A DNA stretch of 64,000 bases from Phyllobacterium brassicacearum. GTDB lineage: Bacteria; Pseudomonadota; Alphaproteobacteria; Rhizobiales; Rhizobiaceae. The position numbers and the translations under genes were made by a program. The stretch covers positions 248,001 through 312,000 of the forward strand of contig NZ_PGGO01000002.1 in the NCBI RefSeq assembly GCF_003010955.1. The letters are read 5' to 3'. Shown piece after piece: positions 1 through 6,869 of this stretch (the stretch's first letter is position 1; every line of letters starts with the position of its first letter). Below the pieces are notes generated by a model. It had not been told where the DNA came from and did no database searches. It worked only from the letters and a program-made list of their open reading frames with translations.

Positions 1-590
1 CCCTCAGGCGGAGCGCTCCCGAGTGCTCGAAGCGCCGCCTCGAGGGCTTTGCAAGTCAAATCAGGCGTTGGGGCTCGCTCGAAAGTGCCTCGTGTCACCT
101 GCAGCCAAATTCCGACGAAGATGTCAGTGGCGAGTTCCGGGTCCAGTACGGCCATCTGCCCTTGTCTTATGGCTTCGGCGATATCGGCCGTAAGTTTTTT
201 GCGAAGTCCGCGGCCGAACTTGTTCGGCTTTTGCGAGGTTTGAACTACCAGCCGCGCCCAGGCAGTATCGGAAACCGCCTTTTCCAGGGATTGCGCAAAT
301 GCGAAGGACAGGCGCGCGACCGGATTGCTTGACCCGGCATGAGGAGGTGTCAGCACCTCGTCAAAGCTCCGTTCCAGTTGCACATTCACCGCCGAAATCA
401 ACTCCTCGACGTTGCCGAAGTGATAGTAAAACGTGCCCTTGGCGAGGCCCGCCGCCTCTGCCACGGCATCCAAGGTCAGCGCAGCCCCTTCCGCAAGCAG
501 CGTCGCTCCCGCTTTGACGATTTGGGCGCGTGTCCTCTCCCGCCGGTCGCGTCCGATTTTTGCCCGGCGTGCCAGATCAATCTTGGCCAT
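1..590 (-). CDS. TetR-family transcriptional regulator (3' end cut by window edge)
   Basis: The gene runs off the left edge; about 196 codons are visible from an ATG at 590. The N-terminal third is a TetR helix-turn-helix: an RRERTRAQIVKAGATLL helix, then the recognition segment AGLAKGTFYYHFGNVEELI (residues about 45-65). The rest is a helical ligand-binding domain. It is divergent from a putative azoreductase gene with about 130 bp between them. TetR proteins in this arrangement usually repress the neighbour and themselves, so it probably senses a quinone, azo or other redox-active compound. That target is inferred only from gene order. Confidence 0.9.
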   Translation of the reverse strand, partial: MAKIDLARRAKIGRDRRERTRAQIVKAGATLLAEGAALTLDAVAEAAGLAKGTFYYHFGNVEELISAVNVQLERSFDEVLTPPHAGSSNPVARLSFAFAQSLEKAVSDTAWARLVVQTSQKPNKFGRGLRKKLTADIAEAIRQGQMAVLDPELATDIFVGIWLQVTRGTFERAPTPDLTCKALEAALRALGSAPPE

Positions 591-610
591 TAGCCATCCT
601 TTTTCGATAT

Positions 611-661
611 TTCATATTGACCTTTTAGTCGAAATGACATAAAAGTGCAATTGACATAAAA
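611..661. promoter_or_regulatory. Candidate operator region between tetR and azoreductase gene
   Basis: The divergent intergenic region carries a direct repeat TGACATAAAA at 635-644 and 652-661, spaced 17 bp start to start. Beside it is an imperfect inverted motif, GACCTTTTAGTC at 619-630. A TTGACA-like box lies at 651-656. TetR regulators commonly bind inverted motifs in such a position. No -10 box at good spacing could be fixed, so the promoter itself is not assigned. Confidence 0.35.
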
Positions 662-718
662 CGGACAGCTGCCCGTCGTAATGAAATCCTGCTGCTACAA
701 ACCCATGTGAGGTCATTG

Positions 719-1339
719 ATGCCATCCCTTCTTCATCTCGATTCCAGCATACTCGGGGAAAACTCGGTGAGTCGGGCGCTTTCGGCGGCGGTGGTAGCAC
801 GGCTCCAGTCTCTCGATCCGATGATTGAAGTGGTCTATCGCGACCTTGCGGCTCAACCGATCCCGCACCTGTCGGGCAAATACGTGGGCGTGGTCCGGGC
901 GGGCCTGGAAGCCGGCCAGGATGCTGCATTGAAGGCGGACCTTGCGTTTGGGGCAAACATTCTAGATGAGTTTTTGGCCGCAGACACGGTCGTTCTCGGC
1001 GTCGCGCAGTACAATTTCAGCGTGCCCAGCCAGCTGAAGGCGTGGATCGATCGCATCGCGGTCCCCGGCAAAACCTTCCGTTACACGGAAAAGGGACCCG
1101 AAGGTCTCCTTGGCAGCAAACGCGTCATTATAGCTCTTGCGCGCGGCGGCTTTTACGGACCGGGCTCCCGCGCCGAGAGTTTCGAGCACACGCTGAGTTA
1201 TTTGAAGAGCGTGTTCGCCTTCGTCGGGATCGTTGATCCGGAAGTCATCACCGCCGACGGCGTCAATATCAGCGCCCAGCAGCGCGAGGTATCGCTAAAG
1301 GCGGCGCAGGCAGAGATCAGTACCCTTGCGATAGCATAA
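719..1339 (+). CDS. FMN-dependent NADH-azoreductase family flavoprotein
   Basis: A 206-residue flavodoxin-like reductase. The N-terminus (PSLLHLDSSILGENSVSRAL) is the FMN phosphate loop of the AzoR family. YNFSVPSQLKAWIDRIAVPG near residues 98-118 and the RVIIALARGGFYGPG segment are also typical. AzoR enzymes transfer electrons from NADH to azo dyes and quinones in the cytosol. I start at ATG 719 because a GAGG box lies six bases upstream; an upstream GTG at 707 is in frame but has no such box. It is probably repressed by the divergent TetR gene. The physiological substrate is more likely a quinone than an azo dye. Confidence 0.88.
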   Translation: MPSLLHLDSSILGENSVSRALSAAVVARLQSLDPMIEVVYRDLAAQPIPHLSGKYVGVVRAGLEAGQDAALKADLAFGANILDEFLAADTVVLGVAQYNFSVPSQLKAWIDRIAVPGKTFRYTEKGPEGLLGSKRVIIALARGGFYGPGSRAESFEHTLSYLKSVFAFVGIVDPEVITADGVNISAQQREVSLKAAQAEISTLAIA

Positions 1340-1648
1340 GTGTTTGACCTGCATCGCGAGTTCTCGATCATGGCGCAGGAACGAGTTTTCCGATTTGCTT
1401 GAAAGGGACATGCATTTTCGGATGCGAGAACGACACGCCGTCCAACGATCTTTTTCAACTTTCGTGGTGAAGTTTCAAGATGGACATGGCAATCGTTCCA
1501 TGGCGCGGTGCTGACAGAACCCTACCGATCAATTGCACGGCTAAACCAACCCTAGTTTAATCCTGATGTTGTAACGCCAAGTTCCTTCGAGAGGCTGTTT
1601 GGTGGTCTCCGGCAAAGCGCGAGCTACTCGTAACATCAACAGCGGTCC
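1340..1648. other. Intergenic stretch without recognised feature
   Basis: About 310 bases lie between the convergent ends of the azoreductase and dehydrogenase genes. I see no coding frame with a ribosome binding site and no clear hairpin terminator. Confidence 0.5.
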
Positions 1649-2659
1649 TCACGGGTGAACACCGACTTCGATCACGGCCTTGACCAAGCCAGACTTGTCG
1701 CCTGTCCAACGCGCCATAGCGTCAGGTATGTGCTCCAGCGACGTCCGATGGGTCACCAGCTTCGACACCGGAACGGCACCGTTCAGTATCGAAGCCGCAA
1801 CGTGCTCGAAATCTCCGCGTAATGCATTGCGGCTGCCGATCAGCATCATTTCGCGTTTGTGGAACTCCGGATCAGAGAACCGGATGATGTCCTTCACGAT
1901 GCTGACGAGGACAAGCGTGCCGCCATGCGCAACGTAACCGAAGGCCGCCTCCATCGACCTTGCATTGCCGGTGGCGTCGAACACGACGTCGAAACCGTCA
2001 TTACCAGTGCACGAGCAAGATCTTTCCGACATGTCGAATGCTTCTAAGTCAAGCTGTCGTTTGGCAAATTCCAGCCTGTCCTGCGCGGTGTCCGCAATCG
2101 CAACCCCGTACCCCGCGAGCCTGGAAAACAGGGCTACGCCCAGACCAATTGGCCCAGCGCCGATGACAAGGCTCCGTCTTCCCTTCTCCGCCAGAGACCG
2201 GCGTACGGCATGCGCGCCGATGGCCAGGAATTCCACCGCCGCGGCGTCGCTTAGCGAAAGCCCGGCCGTGGAATAGAGATTGCCGGCGGGAACCAGCATC
2301 CGCTCGCACATACCACCGTCGCGGTGCACGCCGAGCACCTCGATTTTGACGCAGCAGTTCGGTTTTCCCTGACGGCACGCGACGCATTCGCCGCAGGCAA
2401 GATATGGATTGACATAGACCTCCTGTCCGACGGGAATGCCGACGTCGTCGCCAACTGCAATTACCGTACCGGAAACCTCGTGCCCCATGATGCGCGGATA
2501 GGCAAGAAACGGATGCTTTCCCTCAAAAATGTGAAAGTCCGTTCCGCAAATGCCGACTCGCTCTACCGCCAGAAGTGCCCATCCCTTGCGCGGAATTTCG
2601 GGTTCAGGGCGATCTTCGAGCACGAGATTGCCGGGAGCAACACAGACAGCGGCTTTCAT
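1649..2659 (-). CDS. Zinc-dependent alcohol dehydrogenase, LgoD-like (medium-chain family)
   Basis: A 336-residue NAD(P)-dependent MDR dehydrogenase. The catalytic zinc site is visible as GICGTD (Cys) and GHEVSG (His-Glu). The structural zinc site is the four-cysteine stretch CGECVACRQGKPNC. VIGAGPIGLG is the nucleotide-binding loop. RFSDPEFHKREMMLIGSRNA near the C-terminus is very close to what I recall of E. coli LgoD (L-galactonate 5-dehydrogenase). A sugar acid or polyol substrate is therefore likely, but not proven. The start at ATG 2659 has AAGGA eight bases upstream. It lies just downstream of the sugar ABC genes on the same strand, separated by a strong hairpin. Confidence 0.85.
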   Translation of the reverse strand: MKAAVCVAPGNLVLEDRPEPEIPRKGWALLAVERVGICGTDFHIFEGKHPFLAYPRIMGHEVSGTVIAVGDDVGIPVGQEVYVNPYLACGECVACRQGKPNCCVKIEVLGVHRDGGMCERMLVPAGNLYSTAGLSLSDAAAVEFLAIGAHAVRRSLAEKGRRSLVIGAGPIGLGVALFSRLAGYGVAIADTAQDRLEFAKRQLDLEAFDMSERSCSCTGNDGFDVVFDATGNARSMEAAFGYVAHGGTLVLVSIVKDIIRFSDPEFHKREMMLIGSRNALRGDFEHVAASILNGAVPVSKLVTHRTSLEHIPDAMARWTGDKSGLVKAVIEVGVHP

Positions 2660-2691
2660 CGTGCCAATCCTTGAGTGCAAATGCGTTTTGC

Positions 2692-2721
2692 AAGAGCCCG
2701 CCGGAAAGCCGTCGGGCTCTT
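2692..2721 (-). terminator. Hairpin between binding-protein gene and dehydrogenase gene
   Basis: A perfect 9-bp stem (AAGAGCCCG / CGGGCTCTT) continues, after one mismatch, into three more pairs around an AAAG loop. It sits six bases after the stop of the periplasmic binding-protein gene. There is no long U tract, so it may be a partial terminator or an mRNA 3'-end stabiliser rather than a full stop. Confidence 0.6.
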
Positions 2722-2726
2722 CGGGT

Positions 2727-3641
2727 TTATTCGAAATCCTCGATGTTTTCCGGCGTGACGAGCCCCGCCCCAGTGTCGACGTTGGCGTCTACCGGGTCAC
2801 CATGGATAGCCTTTACCACGGTCGCGATACCAAGCTCACCCATCTTCGCCGGAAATTGCGCGACGCTCGCATCTTCCGTTCCGGCCTTGATCGCTTCAAG
2901 TTCGCCGCAACAGGCGTCAAAACCCACCAGAATGATTTCGTCGTTGGCAATGTTCGCATTAGCGAGCGATTTGACGGCTCCGGGAATGGGCGGACCACAG
3001 GCCGCGTAGATCGCCTTCAGATCCGGATTGGCCGTCAAGATGTCTTCGGTGACGGAGGTGCCGAGTTCGAGCGTGCAGTTGGTCGCACCCTTGGCGACGA
3101 CGTCGACCTTGACGTCGCCCAAACCCTCCATCATCCCGGTGACGCGTTCGTCCAGCGCCGGCACGCCCGGCACGCCTTCGAGAATTGCGATCTTGTCGCC
3201 GTCCTTGAGCTTGGTCTTCAGAAACTCGCCGGCGATCTTGCCGCCGTTGAGGTTGTTGGTGGACACCAGTGCCGTCTGGCCCTTCCAGCCCGGGATGCTG
3301 TTGTCGACCAGCACCACCTTGATGCCAGCGGCGACGGCCTTGTCGAGCGCCGGTGCGACGGTGGGGTCGACGGGCGTGATCGCCAATCCCTTGACGCCTT
3401 GCGTGACCATCGATTCGATCAGGGCGATCTGGCCTTCGATGTCGGTAGCTGACTGACCTTGGCCGGTGACGAGCTCGATCCCGGGGTGGTCGGCAGCGTA
3501 TTTTTTGGCGGCCTCCTCCATCGTCGAATAGAACGGCACCGGAAATTTGGTGATCAATCCGATCTTGACGCTCTCGGCGGCAGCCGCCGGATTGGCCATA
3601 ACGGCGACCAGCGCCGGTCCCATAAAGAACTGCAGTTTCAT
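2727..3641 (-). CDS. Sugar ABC transporter, periplasmic substrate-binding protein (RbsB/FrcB type)
   Basis: A 304-residue exported protein. The signal peptide is short (MKLQFFMGPALVAVMANPAAAAES, cut after AAA). A type I periplasmic binding fold (Peripla_BP_4) follows, with KIGLITKFPVPFYSTMEEAAK at the front and IEGQIALIESMVTQGVKGLAI typical of monosaccharide binders. The start at 3641 has a strong GGGAGG box. It is the third gene of a permease-ATPase-binding protein set. The sugar cannot be read from sequence. The adjacent LgoD-like dehydrogenase suggests a sugar acid, polyol or rare hexose. Confidence 0.9.
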   Translation of the reverse strand: MKLQFFMGPALVAVMANPAAAAESVKIGLITKFPVPFYSTMEEAAKKYAADHPGIELVTGQGQSATDIEGQIALIESMVTQGVKGLAITPVDPTVAPALDKAVAAGIKVVLVDNSIPGWKGQTALVSTNNLNGGKIAGEFLKTKLKDGDKIAILEGVPGVPALDERVTGMMEGLGDVKVDVVAKGATNCTLELGTSVTEDILTANPDLKAIYAACGPPIPGAVKSLANANIANDEIILVGFDACCGELEAIKAGTEDASVAQFPAKMGELGIATVVKAIHGDPVDANVDTGAGLVTPENIEDFE

Positions 3642-3715
3642 CGCGCTTCCTCCCTGTTTTGACGGGCCATGACGGTCTCCTCGCGGCCGTCTTTCGAACC
3701 CGCAATTTTTTCGGC

Positions 3716-4489
3716 TCAGGCCCCGACGATCATCGAGACCAGTTCCTGTTTGTTGTCGCGTGTCGGAACGAGCTCGCCGACTCTCCGCCCTTGTCTGAGC
3801 ACCACGGCTCGACCGGCAAGTTCCGTCACGTGCTCCATGTTGTGGGTGATCAAAATGATCGCATTTCCGCGGTCGCGCAGCGCGCCGATGAGGTCGAGCA
3901 CCTTGCGAGATTCGCGCAGGCCGAGCGCCGCGGTCGGTTCGTCCAGGATGACCACCTTGCGGGCAAAGACCGCCGAACGGGCGACGGCAATGGCCTGGCG
4001 CTGTCCGCCGGACATCAACGCCACGACCGCGTCGAGGTGGGGCAGCGACACATTGAGCGATTGGATCAACGAGCGCGTCTGCTCGTCCATCCTCCGCTTG
4101 TTGAGGAAGCGCATGGCGCGCGGTAGCCATTTCGGACCGGCAATCTCGCGTCCGGCGAAGAAGTTCTGGGCCGGGGTAAGGTTGTCGAAGAGCGCGAGGT
4201 CTTGATAGACAGTCTCGATGCCGGCCGACCGCGCGTCGGCGGGCGACCGCAGAACGTTGGCCGCGCCGTCTATCACGACGTCGCCTGCGTCCAGCCGGTG
4301 GACGCCGCTGATGCACTTGATAAGCGTGGATTTGCCCGCGCCGTTGTCTCCGAGCAGGGCGAGGATCTCGCCGCGATTGACGTCGATGCTGACGTCGTCG
4401 AGCGCAACCACCGAGCCGAAACGTTTGCAAGCGCCACGGACGGACAGCACCGGATGTTGCGGATGTGCGGCGAGCTGGTGCTGTGTCAT
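3716..4489 (-). CDS. Sugar ABC transporter ATP-binding protein (FrcA type, single domain)
   Basis: A 257-residue ATPase with one nucleotide-binding domain. Walker A is GDNGAGKST, the signature is LMSGGQRQAIAVARS, Walker B is VVILDEPTAAL, and a switch histidine sits in ILITHNMEHV. Ribose-type systems usually have a tandem ATPase of about 500 residues. The single domain matches the fructose-type Frc systems of rhizobia. It powers uptake through the permease, whose stop codon overlaps its start by four bases (4486-4489), so the two are translationally coupled. Confidence 0.92.
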   Translation of the reverse strand: MTQHQLAAHPQHPVLSVRGACKRFGSVVALDDVSIDVNRGEILALLGDNGAGKSTLIKCISGVHRLDAGDVVIDGAANVLRSPADARSAGIETVYQDLALFDNLTPAQNFFAGREIAGPKWLPRAMRFLNKRRMDEQTRSLIQSLNVSLPHLDAVVALMSGGQRQAIAVARSAVFARKVVILDEPTAALGLRESRKVLDLIGALRDRGNAIILITHNMEHVTELAGRAVVLRQGRRVGELVPTRDNKQELVSMIVGA

Positions 4490-5529
4490 GGTCCGGTCTC
4501 CGCCCGCAGCACACGCATGCGGGACTCGAGATGATTGCGCAGGACGTCGGCCTCGACGGCGACGACGATGACAAGGCCGATGACGATCAGCTGGTAAAAC
4601 ACTCCGACGTTCAAGAGATTGAGGGCGTTGCGGATCACGCCGATCATGATCGCTCCGATCAAGGCATGGCCGATGTGCCCGCGACCCCCGAGAAAACTAG
4701 CTCCGCCGATGATGACCGCGGCTGTGGTGTCGAGCTCCAGTAGATTGCCGAACAGCGGCGATCCCGCATCAGTGCGGCCGGCGAGAAGTACGGCTCCTAT
4801 GCCTGCGCAGGTCCCCGAAATGACGTAAGTCGAAACCAAGACCGCGGAAACCGGAATGCCCATGCGGACGGCGGCGTCGGCCCTGCCGCCCACGGCATAC
4901 ATCCAGCGGCCCCAGACCGTCGACTGCGTCAGGACAAACATCAGCCCCGCAACCCCCGCGACCACGAACACCGACCCGGGAAGCCCGGCAAATGCCTCCT
5001 GGCCCAAGCTCCGGATGGCTGGTGGCATCCCCGGAATGGCGCGGCCGTCGGCAAGCTGGAGGGCGATGCCTTTGGCGATGCTGAGCGTCGCCAATGTGAT
5101 GATAAACGGGTGCGGCAGGCGTCCGTAGACATAAAACAGGCCGTTGACGGCACCGACGGCCGCGCCGGCCGCGACCATTACGGCAACGACCATCAACGTC
5201 GAAGCGCCGGCGTGAAAGCTCAGCGCCCCGAGCACCGAAGCCAGTGCGAGGTTCGATCCGACCGAAAGGTCGATCCCCTTGGTCAGGATGACCAGATGCT
5301 GTCCCATGGCGACGACGCAGATCACCGCGGTCTGGGCCAGGATGTTGCCAATATTGCGCGGTGACAGAAAGTATGGCGACAGGAGGCTCAAGACCAAAAC
5401 CAGCCCGATCAAAATGAGGACCGCGCCGGCGCCGAGCATCTTGAGGCCAACGGCGACCGCGATGTGCTCGCTGTTCGCAACAGCGGCGGCGCGTGGTTCA
5501 GCGACTTCTCGTTCAAGCGGTTCGTCCAT
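4486..5529 (-). CDS. Sugar ABC transporter permease (FrcC/RbsC type)
   Basis: A 347-residue inner-membrane protein of the BPD_transp_2 family, with about nine or ten hydrophobic helices. QHLVILTKGIDLSVGSNLAL and the later GAASFLGGRGHIGHALIGA segment are the family hallmarks. It is the first gene of the transporter operon. ATG 5529 is given as the start. An in-frame TTG at 5538 sits at better distance from the only good Shine-Dalgarno box (AGGAGG at 5544-5549) and may be the true start. Confidence 0.9.
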   Translation of the reverse strand: MDEPLEREVAEPRAAAVANSEHIAVAVGLKMLGAGAVLILIGLVLVLSLLSPYFLSPRNIGNILAQTAVICVVAMGQHLVILTKGIDLSVGSNLALASVLGALSFHAGASTLMVVAVMVAAGAAVGAVNGLFYVYGRLPHPFIITLATLSIAKGIALQLADGRAIPGMPPAIRSLGQEAFAGLPGSVFVVAGVAGLMFVLTQSTVWGRWMYAVGGRADAAVRMGIPVSAVLVSTYVISGTCAGIGAVLLAGRTDAGSPLFGNLLELDTTAAVIIGGASFLGGRGHIGHALIGAIMIGVIRNALNLLNVGVFYQLIVIGLVIVVAVEADVLRNHLESRMRVLRAETGP

Positions 5530-5555
5530 CCCCGTCAACACAACCTCCTGATGAC

Positions 5556-5643
5556 AATGCAACCCGGGGTTTGTATTCTTATCGATAAAAAGCCGCAGGA
5601 CTGGACGAACGTCAAGTTGTTTTTTATAAGTAATATGCAACCC
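5556..5643. promoter_or_regulatory. Candidate operator sites between sugar ABC operon and FCD regulator
   Basis: The motif ATGCAACCC occurs at 5557-5565 and again at 5635-5643. The first copy is followed directly by GGGGTTTGTATT, which forms an imperfect palindrome around 5556-5577. Two copies in one divergent promoter region next to a GntR/FadR-type regulator fit an autoregulatory operator. This is inference from repetition and position. Confidence 0.4.
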
Positions 5644-5662
5644 AAAAAGACAGGCGCATCTT

Positions 5663-6556
5663 GTGAAACCCGATTCAGTTTTCAAGAAAGCTTTCAACCG
5701 TACGCTGCAACTGATCGAGGCCGGCGACGTCGACATCGGCGCAACCTCCGAGAACGCTCTGCGGGCAAGGATCGGCGTCAGCCGCACCACCGTGCGCAAG
5801 GTGCTTAGCGAGCTCGATGCCCGCGGCATAACGCAGGCGTCCGGCAACGGGCCGAGGGCTGGCAGGCCCATACTGAAATCCGACTATTTTCCCGATCTGG
5901 AGACGACATCGAAACGCCAGCATGTCGAAGAACAGTTCATGGAGTGGATGCTGCGCGGGGACACTCAGCCCGGCTCGCTTATAAACGAGCTTCAGCTCGC
6001 CAGACAGTTTGGGGTGGCCACCAACGGCGTCCGCGAATTCCTGATCCGCTTCAGCCGGTTCGGACTCATCGAAAAAAAGCAGAATTCTGGCTGGCTGTTC
6101 AAGGGATTCACCGAGGAGTTCGCGCTCGAACTTTTCGAGATCCGCGTCATGTTCGAGTTGCGCTCGGCGGTCCTCTTCGCCGAACTACCCGATGACTCGC
6201 CCTTGTGGACGGAACTTGCCGAACTGAAGACGGCGCACCAACAGTTGCTGCTGGAAATCGGCCGGCGCTTCCACGATTTTTCGCGGTTGGACAATCGCCT
6301 GCACCGCCTCATAAATCGCGCTGCGCCGAACCGTTTCATCGACGACTTCTATGACGTGATCACCCTGATCTTCCACTACCACTACCAGTGGAACAAGAAA
6401 GATGAACTGCAGCGCAACGAGGCAGCGATCGGCGAGCACCTCGCCTACATCGACGCACTGTTCAGCGGAGACACGCACGAAATCGAGCGCACGTGTTTGC
6501 GCCACATGACCTCGGCGCGGACGACGTTGGTCCGCTCGCTTCAGGGGGCGGCCTGA
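5663..6556 (+). CDS. GntR-superfamily regulator with two N-terminal winged-helix segments and FCD domain
   Basis: At 297 residues it is longer than a usual FadR-type regulator (about 230-250). The extra length holds a second helix-turn-helix. The first is SENALRARIGVSRTTVRKVLSELDARG (about residues 28-55), the second LQLARQFGVATNGVREFLIRFSRFGLIE (about 110-138). The C-terminal half is an FCD ligand-binding domain with the metal/ligand residues D-N-R-LH (FSRLDNRLHRLI). It starts at GTG 5663 without a clear Shine-Dalgarno box. It is divergent from the sugar ABC operon and likely controls it. E. coli LgoR, as I recall it, is similarly long, which fits the LgoD-like neighbour. Confidence 0.82.
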   Translation: MKPDSVFKKAFNRTLQLIEAGDVDIGATSENALRARIGVSRTTVRKVLSELDARGITQASGNGPRAGRPILKSDYFPDLETTSKRQHVEEQFMEWMLRGDTQPGSLINELQLARQFGVATNGVREFLIRFSRFGLIEKKQNSGWLFKGFTEEFALELFEIRVMFELRSAVLFAELPDDSPLWTELAELKTAHQQLLLEIGRRFHDFSRLDNRLHRLINRAAPNRFIDDFYDVITLIFHYHYQWNKKDELQRNEAAIGEHLAYIDALFSGDTHEIERTCLRHMTSARTTLVRSLQGAA

Positions 6557-6707
6557 GCTTCCCCCTGTGCCGTTCAAATGGCGCAGGCAACGCTCGATTC
6601 CCTCACCCATGGTGGTGGCCAGGTGAAAGCCGTTGCCGGCTCCTGGGAAATCGCACGATAGGCTGCGTCACCCTCCCCAATGAAATCAGGCGGCTGCCAT
6701 TTTTCGA

Positions 6708-6742
6708 ATTGACTATCTCGTCATTATGATTTTATAGTCAAT
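6708..6742 (+). promoter_or_regulatory. Sigma-70-type promoter overlapped by a perfect 9-bp inverted repeat
   Basis: TTGACT at 6709-6714 and TTATAG at 6732-6737 are separated by exactly 17 bases, giving a near-consensus promoter. A perfect inverted repeat, ATTGACTAT at 6708-6716 and ATAGTCAAT at 6734-6742, coincides with the -35 and -10 boxes. A protein binding it would block RNA polymerase, so this looks like a repressed promoter of the downstream operon. No regulator gene sits directly beside the operon, apart from the upstream FCD regulator. Confidence 0.65.
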
Positions 6743-6773
6743 GTTGAGGAATGGGATCGGAGGAGAACCGTCA

Positions 6774-6869
6774 ATGAAGCTGCAAGCCTCGCGCGATGTC
6801 GCGATCCGGCCGTTTATCTGCGGCCTCCAAATCGAACATTCCGACTCGCGGACCGCTAGGACATGTTAG
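6774..6869 (+). CDS. Short leader reading frame (31 residues) coupled to the molybdoenzyme gene
   Basis: ATG 6774 has a strong GGAGGAG box and lies about 30 bases after the predicted promoter. The frame encodes 31 residues, starting MKLQASRDVAIRP, and its TAG stop overlaps the ATG of the molybdoenzyme gene (6863-6869). No known peptide family is recognised. The most likely roles are translational coupling of the downstream gene or the remnant of a lost gene. Confidence 0.45.
   Translation: MKLQASRDVAIRPFICGLQIEHSDSRTARTC

Noticed and set aside
635-661. TTGACA at 651-656 as the azoreductase promoter
   Set aside because: No acceptable -10 box lies 16-18 bases downstream, so only the direct repeat was kept as a possible operator part.
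2727-4574. 615-codon frame joining the sugar-binding protein to upstream sequence
   Set aside because: Only the last 304 codons are protein-like; the first half is antisense or out of frame to the ABC ATPase gene, and a strong ribosome binding site marks the internal start at 3641.
5530-5871. N-terminal extension of the sugar permease gene up to 5871
   Set aside because: The extension overlaps the divergent regulator gene and has no membrane or signal features; the AGGAGG box lies at 5544-5549.
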